From Hofstenia miamia (Eukaryota; Xenacoelomorpha; Acoela; Hofsteniidae): 64,000 nucleotides of DNA. Every line of letters starts with the position of its first letter. Position 1 is the first letter of the stretch. Shown here in pieces: positions 17,881 through 29,179 of this stretch. Where the stretch lies: the NCBI GenBank assembly GCA_900660155.1, contig CABFPE010000732.1, forward strand, positions 210,225 through 274,224, written 5' to 3'. The notes beneath the pieces are model-generated. The model had not been told where the DNA came from. It did no database searches and saw only the letters and a list, made by a program, of their open reading frames with translations. Position numbers and translations under genes: made by a program.

Positions 17881-19639
17881 AATTTGAAGTTATCATTCAT
17901 CTCGCTGCAGTGATTTGTATACCAAGAATATTCTATTAAACTAATTTGAACTGTTAACTTTTAATAAATTCAAGATTAATAAATAGTTAAGTTTGAATTA
18001 AATCATAACTTCCACACTACCATTTAGTGAAAAATTGGGTTGAATTTCGGGTGAAAGAAAATCACAAGTGCCTGTGTCTAAACCAATCGCAAGTTTTCGT
18101 AGAAGTTATCGGCGTAAATGCAGATTCTAGCTCCATCCAAAAATGGCTTCATTCTTTCGAACTAATCTACCGACGCATGGTGTAGAAAATTTCGTCTACA
18201 CAAAAGAGTTCGTGAAAATCCTCAGAACTTTTGTTCTACAGTATCAATATCTTCGTTAGTTCCTGAGTTATAGACGTTTAAATAATTTTGTTGAAATCAT
18301 CAGGAATTTTGAAAAATCCCTAGTGGAAAATAGGGCTAGTGTGTTAATGAATAATGTTTAGTTGATATATTCTATGAAGTTTTGTGACTACTTGATAATT
18401 GAAAACTTGTGTACAATTAAAAATGATCTTTCAAACGACCAGTAATCTCTAAAACTCCAGCTAACATGTCACAAGTTATCTGGTGATATTCTATGAAATT
18501 CTTTAATAATAATAATAACAAAAATAATAGACTTAAATTCATATAGAGAATACAAAAACGAGGAAAATAATAACGGAAATATTAGCACCGGCAAGTAAGC
18601 CAAAAGCATTTTACATAACAGGTACACAAATTGTAAATAGTCAAATGAAACAATAAATTACATTAAACATTCACGAAGTTTGCTCTTAAACGTATTATAC
18701 ACATGAAGTTCAAACTATAATATTTTTATCAGAAGTTAATTTATTTGTCTTCTTTATAGAGAATACAGGATGACACAAATGCCTTGTTTAACATTAAACC
18801 AAAATTCGCTAGATGGCATCGTAAAATTTTGAAAAAGTATGTAAAAAACAAAGGGAAATTTGGTATTTAGAGCTATAGCACTTTTAATATTGCAATTTGT
18901 GTTACGAAACAATTATAAGTAAAATACGCTTTGCTGCATGTATTCTGCCATTAAAATTCGAAATTAACCCAGTCAATGTTGGGGCAAATGAGGTTAAATT
19001 TAGTAAAAGACTTTTCAAAAATTCGTGCGAATTTTCAAAATTATTGCTTTATAAAGGTGGTTCCAATTGAATATTTCTATATTACGAAATGAATTATGAT
19101 TAACGGACCTCTTTTGGTGAATTTGCATCTGCTTATTTTATTCTATTCAGTTGCGATCTTGGGGCAAATGATTTCAAAGTATGCCATACACCCGCAGTTT
19201 TACACTGCTTTAGTAATTTTGCAAGAGAGAATACTTAAGAGGGTAGGTTTAGTTAGATACTAGAAAATATATAATATTTGTTATTATGTTTATAATATTT
19301 GAATTCATTAGACATATTTTCATTTCGAATATTTCTACATATTTTTTTTATCTTAATGTAATACCAATTTGGTAAGACCTGTTATTATATTACGGCTGCT
19401 TATGCAAATAACTATTCTTAAACCATTAGTCCCTGAGTACCTAAATCTTAGAAAATTAACAAGTGCACACTGTGTATTTGCAACAATTTAACAGAATCAA
19501 TAATAAAATAAAGACAATTTAAAAAAATATTTAATCCCTTTGAAGCATGGAAGTTTTATATAAAAAGGACGATAGGGCTTTGTCTGTGTATGAAATTTGG
19601 AAAAATAATTTTGACATAATGCAATATTACATTCAATGG
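17881..19639. other. Non-coding stretch between Polinton block and piggyBac relic
   Basis: AT-rich, without recognised coding. A short motif TTGGGGCAAATGA recurs at about 18,980 and 19,160, and there is a small AAT-rich simple repeat near 18,506. Copies in both units are nearly identical. Confidence 0.5.
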
Positions 19640-21245
19640 CTTCTTACTGCAGCAATCTCCTTGATGAACGGCTTTGCTTAGTTCTTCTTTCCATGAAATG
19701 CTCTTCATTGTCAAATCGAAGTGATGCTAGCAGCCCACTAATATTGTGACATGCCAATATTGGTGGTTGACGTTTTGACCTCTTCAAATAAAAAGTAACA
19801 ACGTTGTTTCTAAATTAATGTTAATCAAAACTTCCTAAAAAAATTCCCATGTAAAATCCACGCATTACTAAGCGCAATCTCAAACAAATTTGTAACAAGG
19901 CACCAATACCACTTTTTAGATGATATTGAACTTCTATACGCCAAGAAAAAATTGTCCATTTGATCAACCCTGCCCATTCCTTTGTTATATACATGAAAAA
20001 CGCTAGGCATGGTAATGCCCTTCTTAGAAAACTTCCCACCCACCTTCATCCAGCGTTTCACATTACCATCATGGAAAACATGTGATTAATTACAAGCCAC
20101 TGAATCCCTTTGTGTCAATCCACTTTGTAATTTTAATTTCATTGACACTATCATAATGAATGTCATGATCCCCTCTACAATTGTTCTTCATAAATTTGTC
20201 ACTGGCAAAGGACACTTGTTGGGCCTGTTTCCACGGATTGTACCTAATGCTCGAAATTTTTTTTAGATGGCAGGCATAGTAAATTATGACTGCTGAAAAA
20301 ATTATCCATTACAATGCATTGCTGTCTTTATTTCAAATTCAACTGTTCACTTAAATGCAACACAACACGACTACCAAAACTGATGCTCTCATCACTCTCT
20401 TCTTTTCCACTGTAAGGTTTTATGTGGTAACCAAACCCAGAATCTCCACAGGCGCACCAATTCTTGAGGCCAAAACGAATTTGCTTATTCCTAATAAATT
20501 GCTTGGGTGAGTTGTGAACGTATTTCACAATTTGTTAATCAATAGATATATATATTCATCATGAATATCAAATATTTTGAATTGCTGATTGAACTTATCA
20601 TATAGAGGCTTTACCTTGGAGTCCTTAGTTTTGATACATGGAAGTATTTGTTAATTTGCCAAAACCTGTTACGACAAATGCATTCTTTAAGTCAAAATCT
20701 TCCATTTGACCCCAATAAACCTTTTCCCTGGTCAAGGTGTGGCATCCAGTTATAAATAAAAACCCAAAAAATGCCTTTATTTCATCAATTGTTGTTAAAA
20801 ATCATTATCATTTTTCTGCCAAGCATATAGTTAATTGTGTCTTCCTTAATAAATTCCCATATTTCATCACAAACAATTGTTTCAAAAATTTTGATTAGAT
20901 CAGTATCATTTCTCAATATATTAGTAAGGTGTTCTATTGCTATTTTATTGGTTCACTAATGGTTCACCACTTTTGCTCTTTTTACAATTTACTTTCATTT
21001 TTGCTTTACATTTTATAGAGTAATTTGAAATGACATTTACCTCAAAAGGGCCAGAACTATCCCAGCTGATGGAGCACCTTTTCATCAGAAACATCACCAT
21101 TGTTTTGTGGAGATAGAATTGTAATATTTGCAATATCATCGTTATTGTCATTCGAATCAATGAGGAAATTTGTTTGGTCTTTAGCTGTTCTACCGTACAT
21201 TTTACAATCTGTAATTCTGAATGTCATATAAATAGGACAGTACAA
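19640..21245 (-). pseudogene. piggyBac-type transposase relic (unit 1)
   Basis: Reading the minus strand from 21,245, the order of the piggyBac domain is preserved. FFGFLFITGC lies near 20,780, and an HDE corresponding to the first catalytic Asp near 20,560. IRFGLKNWCACGDSGFGYHI follows near 20,450, MDNFFSS (second Asp) near 20,300, NKGMGRVDQMDNFF (third Asp) near 19,970 and RFDNEEHF near 19,720. All three Asp positions survive, but at least four frame changes and a stop near 20,085 break the gene. No C-terminal Cys-rich tail was found. The copy in unit 2 shares its breaks. Confidence 0.75.
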
Positions 21246-21488
21246 TAAACATTAAATTTTCTGACGTTATTAAGAGGGCCTGAAAATGATTGAAGGATAG
21301 CATCAAAGCAGAGTTTCTCGATGAATGTAATTAATAAAGGTATAATTTATCTGCATTATTCCCACTGTGTAATAACACGATGTTTATTTGTAATGAGAAA
21401 TGGAATTTCACCGTATGGTATATACATGTCTGTATTGATATCAATATATTTAATACGAAATTTTCCACAAAAATAATAAGTCGCTATA

Positions 21489-22205
21489 TAGCTCAAGTAA
21501 AAAGTGGCCACATTATAAACACATTTTTGAATGACAAACGAAAGACAAATAGAGGCTTATAAAATATATTTAAAAGTATAATTGTCCCAAATTGTAACCT
21601 GGTTACAAAGTTATTGGACAAGTTTGCCATGCAAAGCGCGACACGCAGATAAGCGTCTTGAAACTGAATCCATTAAACGGACTCTAAATTCTTGAGTTAT
21701 TTGGTGTTTCGATTCAAGGATGTAACTCTTTAATTCTTTCAGATTTGTGGGATTTTTTCTCGACGAAATACTTCAGAATCTGCCAACCGGTTCTCAATGG
21801 GTACTAAATATGGCGAATTCGGAGGCCATTGCATAACTTAAATGTCATAATTTTAAATTTTTTTTGTCGATTTTGAGGTATGAGGGGTTGCTCCATCTTG
21901 TTCTAAGATCCATGAATCGGGATATAAGCAGGTTGCGTATGGTACAAATTCCTTGAGTATTTGGCAATATTTTTAGTCATTCATTATACCAGTGCAATGT
22001 AGTAACTTTAGATAAAATCCTTTTTCTTTGAAAAGTGGCCACATTTTTATTTGAGCTATACGTATTTTTAAAGTATTTTGGCAGGGATTAAATGTCAATA
22101 AGTTTTATTTACAACAGTGAGCACCTGTGATCCATTTCAATACTATGGGATGAAACTTTTCTGCTTTTTTGCATATGTTTTGTTACAAAACCAACATGAA
22201 GAGCA
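21489..22205 (-). mobile_element. Tc1/mariner-like element fragment, family B (unit 1)
   Basis: The minus strand encodes the middle of a Tc1-like transposase: SKYCQILKEF and the second catalytic Asp in EQDGATPHTSK, then a degraded NSPYL-x-IEN region. The left edge (GCTCAAGTAAAAAGTGGCC) is shared with the copy at 25,126 and is taken as the element end. A similar sequence in inverted orientation lies at 22,033-22,060. Similarity between copies continues to about 22,205, where LINE sequence begins. The 5' half with the first Asp is missing. Confidence 0.6.
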
Positions 22206-22510
22206 GTAAAGTAAAAAATATATATCAAGAATTAGAAATATTTTCGGTGGAATGCTGCTTATAAGATGATAACTTGAAGCTAAATTTGGTAAATCAGAAT
22301 TTAAAATGGGTGTTATATATGCTATTTTCCAAGATTTTGGCCAGGTGTTGGTTTTGAGTATGTCCAAATATAATTAGTAAACAGTTGTGCTAATTAAAGG
22401 TAGGCCGTTATTTTATATAAAAGAAGGAATGTCATCACATGCAGAAATGGATGAATCTTCATAAAGTGCATTTTCTATTCGTTCAATAGTAGCTTATACA
22501 TAATCTAGCC
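22206..22510 (-). pseudogene. LINE reverse-transcriptase fragment (unit 1)
   Basis: The minus strand reads ERIENALYEDSSIS, CDDIPSF, then TWPKSWKIAYITPI and SSYHLISSIPPKIF. This is the start of a non-LTR reverse transcriptase domain (x-G-x-D-x-I-P ... f-P-x-x-W-K-x-A-x-i-x-P-I ... Y-R-P-I-S). A stop interrupts it and only ~90 codons remain. It directly abuts the Tc1-like fragment. Confidence 0.6.
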
Positions 22511-22522
22511 ATATATCTAGCC

Positions 22523-22527
<5 letters not shown>

Positions 22528-22565
<38 letters not shown>
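22528..22565. repeat. AT microsatellite
   Basis: A run of alternating T and A. The unit 2 counterpart (50,681-50,720) is interrupted and different in length. Confidence 0.85.
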
Positions 22566-22569
<4 letters not shown>

Positions 22570-22888
22570 TATATATACATCGTGACTCAATAAATTCGTT
22601 ATTTCTTTATACATATTAAAAATAACAGTTTGAATGTGGAACTCCAGATGTTACAGGTCTATGTTGTCTATTGCTAATCTTTTCTCTTATAATTGCATAT
22701 ATATAATCAAAAAAAATTATACAGTTATACAGTTTATAGAATTCTGTGTACCACATCGCATTTTACACTAATTAGTTTAAATCTCTTTCTGGCAAATGAA
22801 TCACAATTTCCTCATCAGTGTTCCTAAGTTAATTTTGCACCACTAATTGTTTACAAATAAATTTAATCACATTCGCCCAATAAACAAT

Positions 22889-23205
22889 AAAACGTTTTAT
22901 AACCTTCTTATAATGGTATAACACGTTCTAAGACGGCTTAAGGTACGTCTTCTAAACATCTTATCAAACACCATTTTTAAACGTTGCTGAATGTCATCTA
23001 GTGTTCACAAATTATATTGTAAGACGTCTCTTAAACGTTTTCTAAACGTCTTCTAGACATCTTCTAAACGTATTCTAGACGTCTATTAAACGTCTTCTAA
23101 ACGTTTTCTAAACCATTATTAAACATTTTCTAAACAATTACTAAATGTTTTCTAAATTATTTTTATGCAATTTCTAAGAGTTTTCTAAACAATTCTCAAA
23201 TATTT
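22889..23205. repeat. 11-bp minisatellite (AAACGTYTTCT)n (unit 1)
   Basis: From about 23,020 the sequence is a degenerate array with an 11-base period: AAACGTTTTCT, AAACGTCTTCT, AGACATCTTCT, AAACGTATTCT, AGACGTCTATT and so on to AAACAATTCTC. Scattered weaker units extend back to 22,889. About 15-20 units can be followed. Confidence 0.75.
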
Positions 23206-23261
23206 GTTACAATCGTCAATCAAATTCAATGGTGCACAAATGCGTTTATATCTATTCCTCA

Positions 23262-23336
23262 TGTTGATTTCATTTGAAGAGTTCAATTGCGCCTGGTAGC
23301 GCTTACACTTGTTCAGCATGATGAAATCGTTTGATG
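23262..23336 (-). repeat. Inverted-repeat arm (partner 1,975-2,055)
   Basis: Reverse complement reads TCAAACGATTTCATCATG and continues through GCGCAATTGAA, matching 1,975-2,055. A palindromic AT run (23,341-23,360) follows directly. Confidence 0.65.
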
Positions 23337-23340
23337 ATCT

Positions 23341-23618
23341 AATATATATATATATATATTAGATAGTGAAAATATGGGGTAAAAAAGGACCCGACCCATC
23401 ATAATATTTACTATCCGAACCTGATCCAAAACGTCGAATTTGATTTGACGGTGTGGATTTTTCTCTAATCAAATTATCATCATCATCAATAATTTTTTGA
23501 ACGGGAAACAGCAATTCATTTATACTACTTAACGTCTTGGAACTTTCTCAAATCAAGCTGTGATTAACATATATATATATATAAATATATATATATATTT
23601 ATATATATATATATATAT
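23341..23618. repeat. AT microsatellites
   Basis: Alternating AT runs lie at 23,341-23,360 and 23,568-23,618. The second corresponds to a longer run at 51,733-51,785 in unit 2. Confidence 0.8.
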
Positions 23619-23975
23619 AACCTTAGAAAATAGCCCTAAATATTACATAGTGTACTACACCACTAAGGCTGCAAGAATATAACTTTGATATGGAAGACTA
23701 ATGTCACTTTGTAAACGCCATTTCTTTACCCACAATTTCAGAGGCTTTCTTTATATTATTTGGCCCTGTCTCTTAAATACTAGTAATAACTACAGCCAAC
23801 ACCTGGTCCGTGTTAATTAGGGAAAATTTAGTGGTTGGATTTGTCAATTGCTCTTGCTAATAAAATGATTTCTGCTTTGCATGAAAGCATAAACTTCTTA
23901 AGAATGTAGCTGATATCTTTGTATGTATATCATAAAAATGCAAAATGCACCTGAATGACAAATGTTCAGGCTTCT

Positions 23976-24570
23976 CATCAGCAGCATTCGAACAATTATT
24001 AACTGTAAAAGACAACTTGGTAACAACTGTGTGACAACTGGGAGAAAAAAGGAAAACTTGATACAACTAGCAAAGTGCTTACAAAAATATAGTTTAATGG
24101 AAATCGTAAAAGTTGAAAAAAAATGTGATAAGCATATAGATATAGTAGAGTGAGATATAGCTAAAATAACAAATATGATAAAAGAAATTAAAGATAAAAG
24201 AAACGAAGATAACTTTATTCAGAGAAAGTTACATTTTGTGGCATTTCTGAACAAGAAATATCAGGTCGGGATCATAACATAAGGAATATGGAAGAAGTTG
24301 TTGATTTAATAAAACTCATTGACTTGCCTAATGTGGCAGTGGTAGATATATTTATAATAGGGAAATACAAAGATGGGATAAAGGATGCGTACTCACAAAT
24401 GCATACCAGCTTAAATTCTACAAAAAGAATATTTTTCTGAAACCTGCTTTAAGTTATTCTGATCTTCAAACTGAAAAATTGCTTTTGAAGAAAAGATTTG
24501 AGTTAGTTGAAACTGGATGGATAAAAATATATAAGTCCCTATTTGATTCAAAGTGAACATATTGTTCATC
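23976..24570 (+). pseudogene. LINE ORF fragment upstream of endonuclease type (unit 1 only)
   Basis: Plus frames contain a charged helical stretch, then FCGISEQEISGRDHN, VDLIKLIDLPNVAVVDIF and GKYKDG, then FLKPALSYSDLQTEKLLLKK and RFELVETG. This layout (GI-x-E, a helix, f-R-i-G-k-y, f-l-k-p-x-L ... R-x-x-L-x-x-x-G) is usual for the N-terminal protein of animal LINEs. Frames are broken. Unit 2 lacks it and carries an unrelated ~600 bp at 52,140-52,755. Confidence 0.5.
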
Positions 24571-25125
24571 TGTCTGGGGATGGAGTTTCAGAATATTTGC
24601 TAGACTGTTAAGATAAAGTCCAGAAAAAGCAGATAGAATGAAAATAATATCATTCATAAAAGAATAAATTATGCCAATTATCAATTATGATCAAGATGTC
24701 CACAAGTAACACATACTCATTATGATTAAGAGCTTAACATATTCCCTAACAGGGTGTTTAAATCTTGAATGGAAGTGTATTCGTTTTTAAATAAAAGTAT
24801 ATTTATATAAATATGAACAAAATTTAAAATTTGTACAGAATAAATTTATCCTAATGGTGTTTGGGAAATCATCAGAATCCATTAGGGCTCAATTATATTC
24901 AGTAATGTGGAAATTCAAGAATGTTCCAATATATCTTTACACTTTGGTAATTAAAATACTAGTTGATTTAAGATTACAAATAATTGCATTGTTGCTAACT
25001 ATAATTAGAGTCACCATTGATAATAATAAATATCATTATGTATAAAGAATTTCAGTAAGACCTGATGAAGCAAGAAAAAGTATAAAGTATAGTAATTGTC
25101 AGCAACTGAAAAATAATTCAAAGCA

Positions 25126-25858
25126 GAGCTCAATTAAAAAAGTGGCCACATTATAAATACATTTTCGATAACAAACGAAGGACAAATAGAGGCTTATAAA
25201 ATATATTTTAAAATTTAATTGTCTCAGCTTGTAACCTGGAGACAAAGTTATTGGACAAGTTTGCAATGCAAAGAGTGACACGCAGATAAGCGTCTTGAAA
25301 CTGAATCCATTAAACGACTCTAAATTCTTGAGTTATTTGGTGTTGGGATTCAAGGATGTAACTCTTTAATTCTTTCAGATTTGTGTGATTTTTTTCTCGA
25401 CTAAATACTTCAGAATCTGCCAACCGTTCTCAATGGGTACTAAATATGGCGAATTTGATGGCTATTGCATAACTTAAATGTCATAATTTTAAATTTTTTT
25501 TGTCGATTTTGAGGTATGAGGGGTTGTTCCATCTTGTTCTAAGATCCATGAATCGGGATATAAGCAGGTTGCGTATGGTACAAATTCCTTGAGTATTTGG
25601 CAATATTTTTAGTCATTCATTGAACCAGTGCCATCTAGTAACTTTAGATAAAATCATTTTTCTTTGAAAAGTGGTCACTTTCTTTACTTGAGCTGTACGT
25701 TCTCTTAAAGTATTTTGACAGGTATTAAAGGTCAATAAGTTATATTTATAACAATGAGCACCTGTGATGCATTTCAATACTATGGGTTGAAACTTTTCGG
25801 TTTTTTTGCATATGTTGTTTTAGGAAACCAACATGAAGAGAAGTAAATTAAAACAGAA
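25126..25858 (-). mobile_element. Tc1/mariner-like element fragment, family B, third copy
   Basis: About 90% similar by eye to 21,489-22,205, starting at the same element edge (AGCTCAATTAAAAAAGTGGC) and ending at the equivalent of 22,205. It lies just right of the end of unit 1 similarity and is absent from the equivalent place after unit 2. It shows the same loss of the transposase 5' half. Confidence 0.6.
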
Positions 25859-26085
25859 GGTATGCGACATTTGGAAAGATTGAATTTTAATTCTCAGTAG
25901 CATTAAATGGAATAGTTCATCTGAAATATTTTAGTATTTCGAATGACCTTAATAGTTCTATATCTAAGTCTTTAATTCATTTTAGATTATTATCAATATG
26001 AAGTCCAAGATCACAAATATTTGTACAATAAATTATTATTGTTCAAGAACAGCTATTAATCAGTGTCCTTAAATATTAAAAATTT

Positions 26086-27085
26086 NNNNNNNNNNNNNNN
26101 NNNNNNNNNNNNNNNNNNNNNNNNNNNNNNNNNNNNNNNNNNNNNNNNNNNNNNNNNNNNNNNNNNNNNNNNNNNNNNNNNNNNNNNNNNNNNNNNNNNN
26201 NNNNNNNNNNNNNNNNNNNNNNNNNNNNNNNNNNNNNNNNNNNNNNNNNNNNNNNNNNNNNNNNNNNNNNNNNNNNNNNNNNNNNNNNNNNNNNNNNNNN
26301 NNNNNNNNNNNNNNNNNNNNNNNNNNNNNNNNNNNNNNNNNNNNNNNNNNNNNNNNNNNNNNNNNNNNNNNNNNNNNNNNNNNNNNNNNNNNNNNNNNNN
26401 NNNNNNNNNNNNNNNNNNNNNNNNNNNNNNNNNNNNNNNNNNNNNNNNNNNNNNNNNNNNNNNNNNNNNNNNNNNNNNNNNNNNNNNNNNNNNNNNNNNN
26501 NNNNNNNNNNNNNNNNNNNNNNNNNNNNNNNNNNNNNNNNNNNNNNNNNNNNNNNNNNNNNNNNNNNNNNNNNNNNNNNNNNNNNNNNNNNNNNNNNNNN
26601 NNNNNNNNNNNNNNNNNNNNNNNNNNNNNNNNNNNNNNNNNNNNNNNNNNNNNNNNNNNNNNNNNNNNNNNNNNNNNNNNNNNNNNNNNNNNNNNNNNNN
26701 NNNNNNNNNNNNNNNNNNNNNNNNNNNNNNNNNNNNNNNNNNNNNNNNNNNNNNNNNNNNNNNNNNNNNNNNNNNNNNNNNNNNNNNNNNNNNNNNNNNN
26801 NNNNNNNNNNNNNNNNNNNNNNNNNNNNNNNNNNNNNNNNNNNNNNNNNNNNNNNNNNNNNNNNNNNNNNNNNNNNNNNNNNNNNNNNNNNNNNNNNNNN
26901 NNNNNNNNNNNNNNNNNNNNNNNNNNNNNNNNNNNNNNNNNNNNNNNNNNNNNNNNNNNNNNNNNNNNNNNNNNNNNNNNNNNNNNNNNNNNNNNNNNNN
27001 NNNNNNNNNNNNNNNNNNNNNNNNNNNNNNNNNNNNNNNNNNNNNNNNNNNNNNNNNNNNNNNNNNNNNNNNNNNNNNNNNNNNN
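26086..27085. other. Assembly gap of exactly 1,000 N
   Basis: The round length indicates a scaffolding placeholder rather than a measured size. Long open frames across it are artefacts. Confidence 0.97.
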
Positions 27086-27089
27086 GAAA

Positions 27090-27440
27090 AATATATCAGT
27101 TGTTTTTTATATGAAGCATTTTTAATGGATTTGATATTTCTACTCACAAGCTTTCAAATTTAGATACGTCGCTACACTTTACATCTTCGCGTAATTTAGG
27201 TTTGAAATTTTTTGGTATTAATAATGAGACTCCGCCACCACTCGATGTTCCTAATAGATTATTAGTTTGCTGATCTTTTCTAAACAAACAAAATGATTTA
27301 TTGAAAGACCAACAATGATCAAAGTCTTTGTTTGAAAACCAGGTTTCCGAGATCCTAGAATAAGATCATTTTAAAATTGGACATTGATTGCTTAAATTCA
27401 AAATCATTATTTGACAGGTTTTGAAAATTTATATATACAC
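27090..27440 (-). pseudogene. LINE endonuclease (EEP-type) fragment
   Basis: The minus strand reads ISETWFSNKDFDHCWSFNKS, then FRKDQQ, then SSGGGVSLLIPKNFKPKLRE. This matches the apurinic-like endonuclease of LINEs (s-E-T-W-x ... r-x-D-R ... G-G-G-V-x-l-x-i). A stop precedes it, and the gap removes the continuation. The lineage was not determined. Confidence 0.6.
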
Positions 27441-27847
27441 ATAGTTAATAGTGCTATTTTTTGCATTCAATCTTTCGAAATATGTATCGTAATCTAAAAT
27501 CGGGCAAGGGTTCTTTTCAATGTCATGAAGAATTAATAATATGAAGAAAAATATTGAGATATTTAGTAATTTTTTGAACCTGATGAACACGATGAAGATG
27601 TTTTTGTTGTTGATAGGAGAATATTAAATTAATTTATAGTAGCATAATGTTCTTATTTTAATATTATAAAAATGCATAGTTTCATATTCTTTATCACCAA
27701 AAAATAAGTTAAGTAACAATAGAAGGATTAACAATTTTGAATGAAAATTATTTTTAGCATTTAAATGATGAAATGCACAAAATATAAATATTTACAAGAC
27801 AGTGTTAAAAGTTAGGAAAGATCTTAGCTTATGAATTTCTGCTAGTG
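27441..27847. other. Short AT-rich stretch downstream of SGNH gene
   Basis: No coding or repeat structure was recognised. It would contain the 3' end of the minus-strand SGNH gene. Confidence 0.5.
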
Positions 27848-28706
27848 TTAAGAAATTAGGCGGCAGAGATGACAGGGCGGAAGAGAAGGTTTTATGAAAA
27901 GGCTGTAGTGCCCGTTGATTAGGCCAATTAAACCGATGAGGCGGAAAAAGGCTTGGCGCTGCGGGTGTTTGAACGTGGGTGACGTAAATGTGATGGCATG
28001 GCGGTTGAAACTTGCAGGTGCAGTGCTGTAATAACGTTGAGCATGGGGCGGTGTTTCATCAGAGAATTCTTTAATATTGCGCATTAGTGTTGAGTAACCT
28101 CTTCTAGAGAAATGGATACCATCCCTTTGGAAATAATTTGCGGTGGATGTTATGTCCTAAATAAAAAAATTGAAAGTTGTTAAAAACGGTATACCCTAGA
28201 ATTTTCACGTTTTGGTGGATAAGAAAATTTAGTTCTTGAATCTTTTTATTCAACGTGATATCATCTGGAAACGGCGGGACTTCTCCTACAAAAATTACAG
28301 CGTACCTAAAAATATGTTTAAAAGGTTAATTAAATTTGTAAATAAAATACTGTACTCTGATTTGTGTTGCATTACAACATTTCTGCCAACAGTGACGAGT
28401 ACAGTACTGTAAAAAAGAATTCGGCCACCCATGATTTGTCATAAATATTTCCAAGGAATTGACTCCAAGAATGTCACAGGTAATTTTTAATTAGATTTGG
28501 TGTTGCAGAAAAAGGAATTCATCAATATATATAGGACATAATTATCACTGTTTACTTTAAATCTCAAAGAAAAATCCTATGATACTTGTGGTTAGCTAAT
28601 TTTTTTTTGGAAAAATTTATTTGGCCACTTCAGACCAAATCAGAGAATCTGTAAATAATTTCATTAGGTGAGCTGTTTTTAATATATTTATTTTGAAAAT
28701 ACCTAA

Positions 28707-29011
28707 GGGAAGTGATCCAAATTCAATACGTTAACAAGTGAAAATGCAACCGTAAACAACAATTCTAGATTCAAATATCTGCATACGCTTAATAAATTTA
28801 TTTGCATGGATATATTTGAAAAAATGTGCAGAACCTAAATGTGTCAAAGTTATTTGTAATAACATTTGCGGAAAAAACACGCCTTTAACGTAAACTTCAT
28901 CTTTAGCGAATTTATTTTGAGTGTAAGTTTACGATTTGGTTTATGGTCATGTTAATGTAAAACAACATTTGTTAATCGTGTTGTTAACGTATTGAATTTG
29001 GATCACTTCCC
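28707..29011. mobile_element. Harbinger-type MITE, 305 bp
   Basis: A perfect 31-bp terminal inverted repeat starts GGGAAGTGATCCAAATTCAA at 28,707 and is mirrored at 29,011. It is flanked by 3-bp TAA duplications (28,704-28,706 and 29,012-29,014). A 3-bp TAA/TWA target and a GGG start are typical of the PIF/Harbinger superfamily. It has no coding. The perfect repeat suggests a fairly recent insertion into the Tc1 element. Confidence 0.82.
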
Positions 29012-29179
29012 TAATAACAGTCTTTCTATATGGTGCCTGGTTATGTACCTATTGTGATCCGCGTGTTGATTATTTCCAACCATTTGGAAGGGATGAGTCA
29101 GCATACTATATCTCAAATTGTGGAGTGACGTCTAAGTACTGTCGAGGATATGATCAGACGGTTCACTTTTGAAAACATT

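Larger units (their letters stand above)
1..25085 (+). repeat. Large direct duplication, unit 1
   Basis: This stretch aligns collinearly with 29,954-53,277. The offset is 29,953 at the left edge, 28,161 across the TRIM gene and 28,155-28,157 further right, so the copies differ by a few block indels. Long parts are identical or nearly so (for example 1-1,650 and 12,300-22,500). Unit-specific blocks lie at 3,829-6,153, about 8,443-9,360, 11,886-12,240, 23,630-23,690, 23,976-24,570 and about 24,800-24,930. Similarity ends near 25,085. The left boundary is outside the window, because position 1 already lies inside a Tc1 transposase that is also present in unit 2. Confidence 0.93.

Noticed and set aside
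22033..22060. Second terminal repeat of a compact 570-bp Tc1-like element
   Set aside because: Similarity between copies continues past this point to about 22,205, so it is not clearly an element end.
22950..23205. CRISPR-like array
   Set aside because: Period is 11 bases without spacers; the context is animal DNA with a degenerate minisatellite.
26056..27163. Two ~365-codon open frames on opposite strands
   Set aside because: They consist almost wholly of N from the assembly gap.
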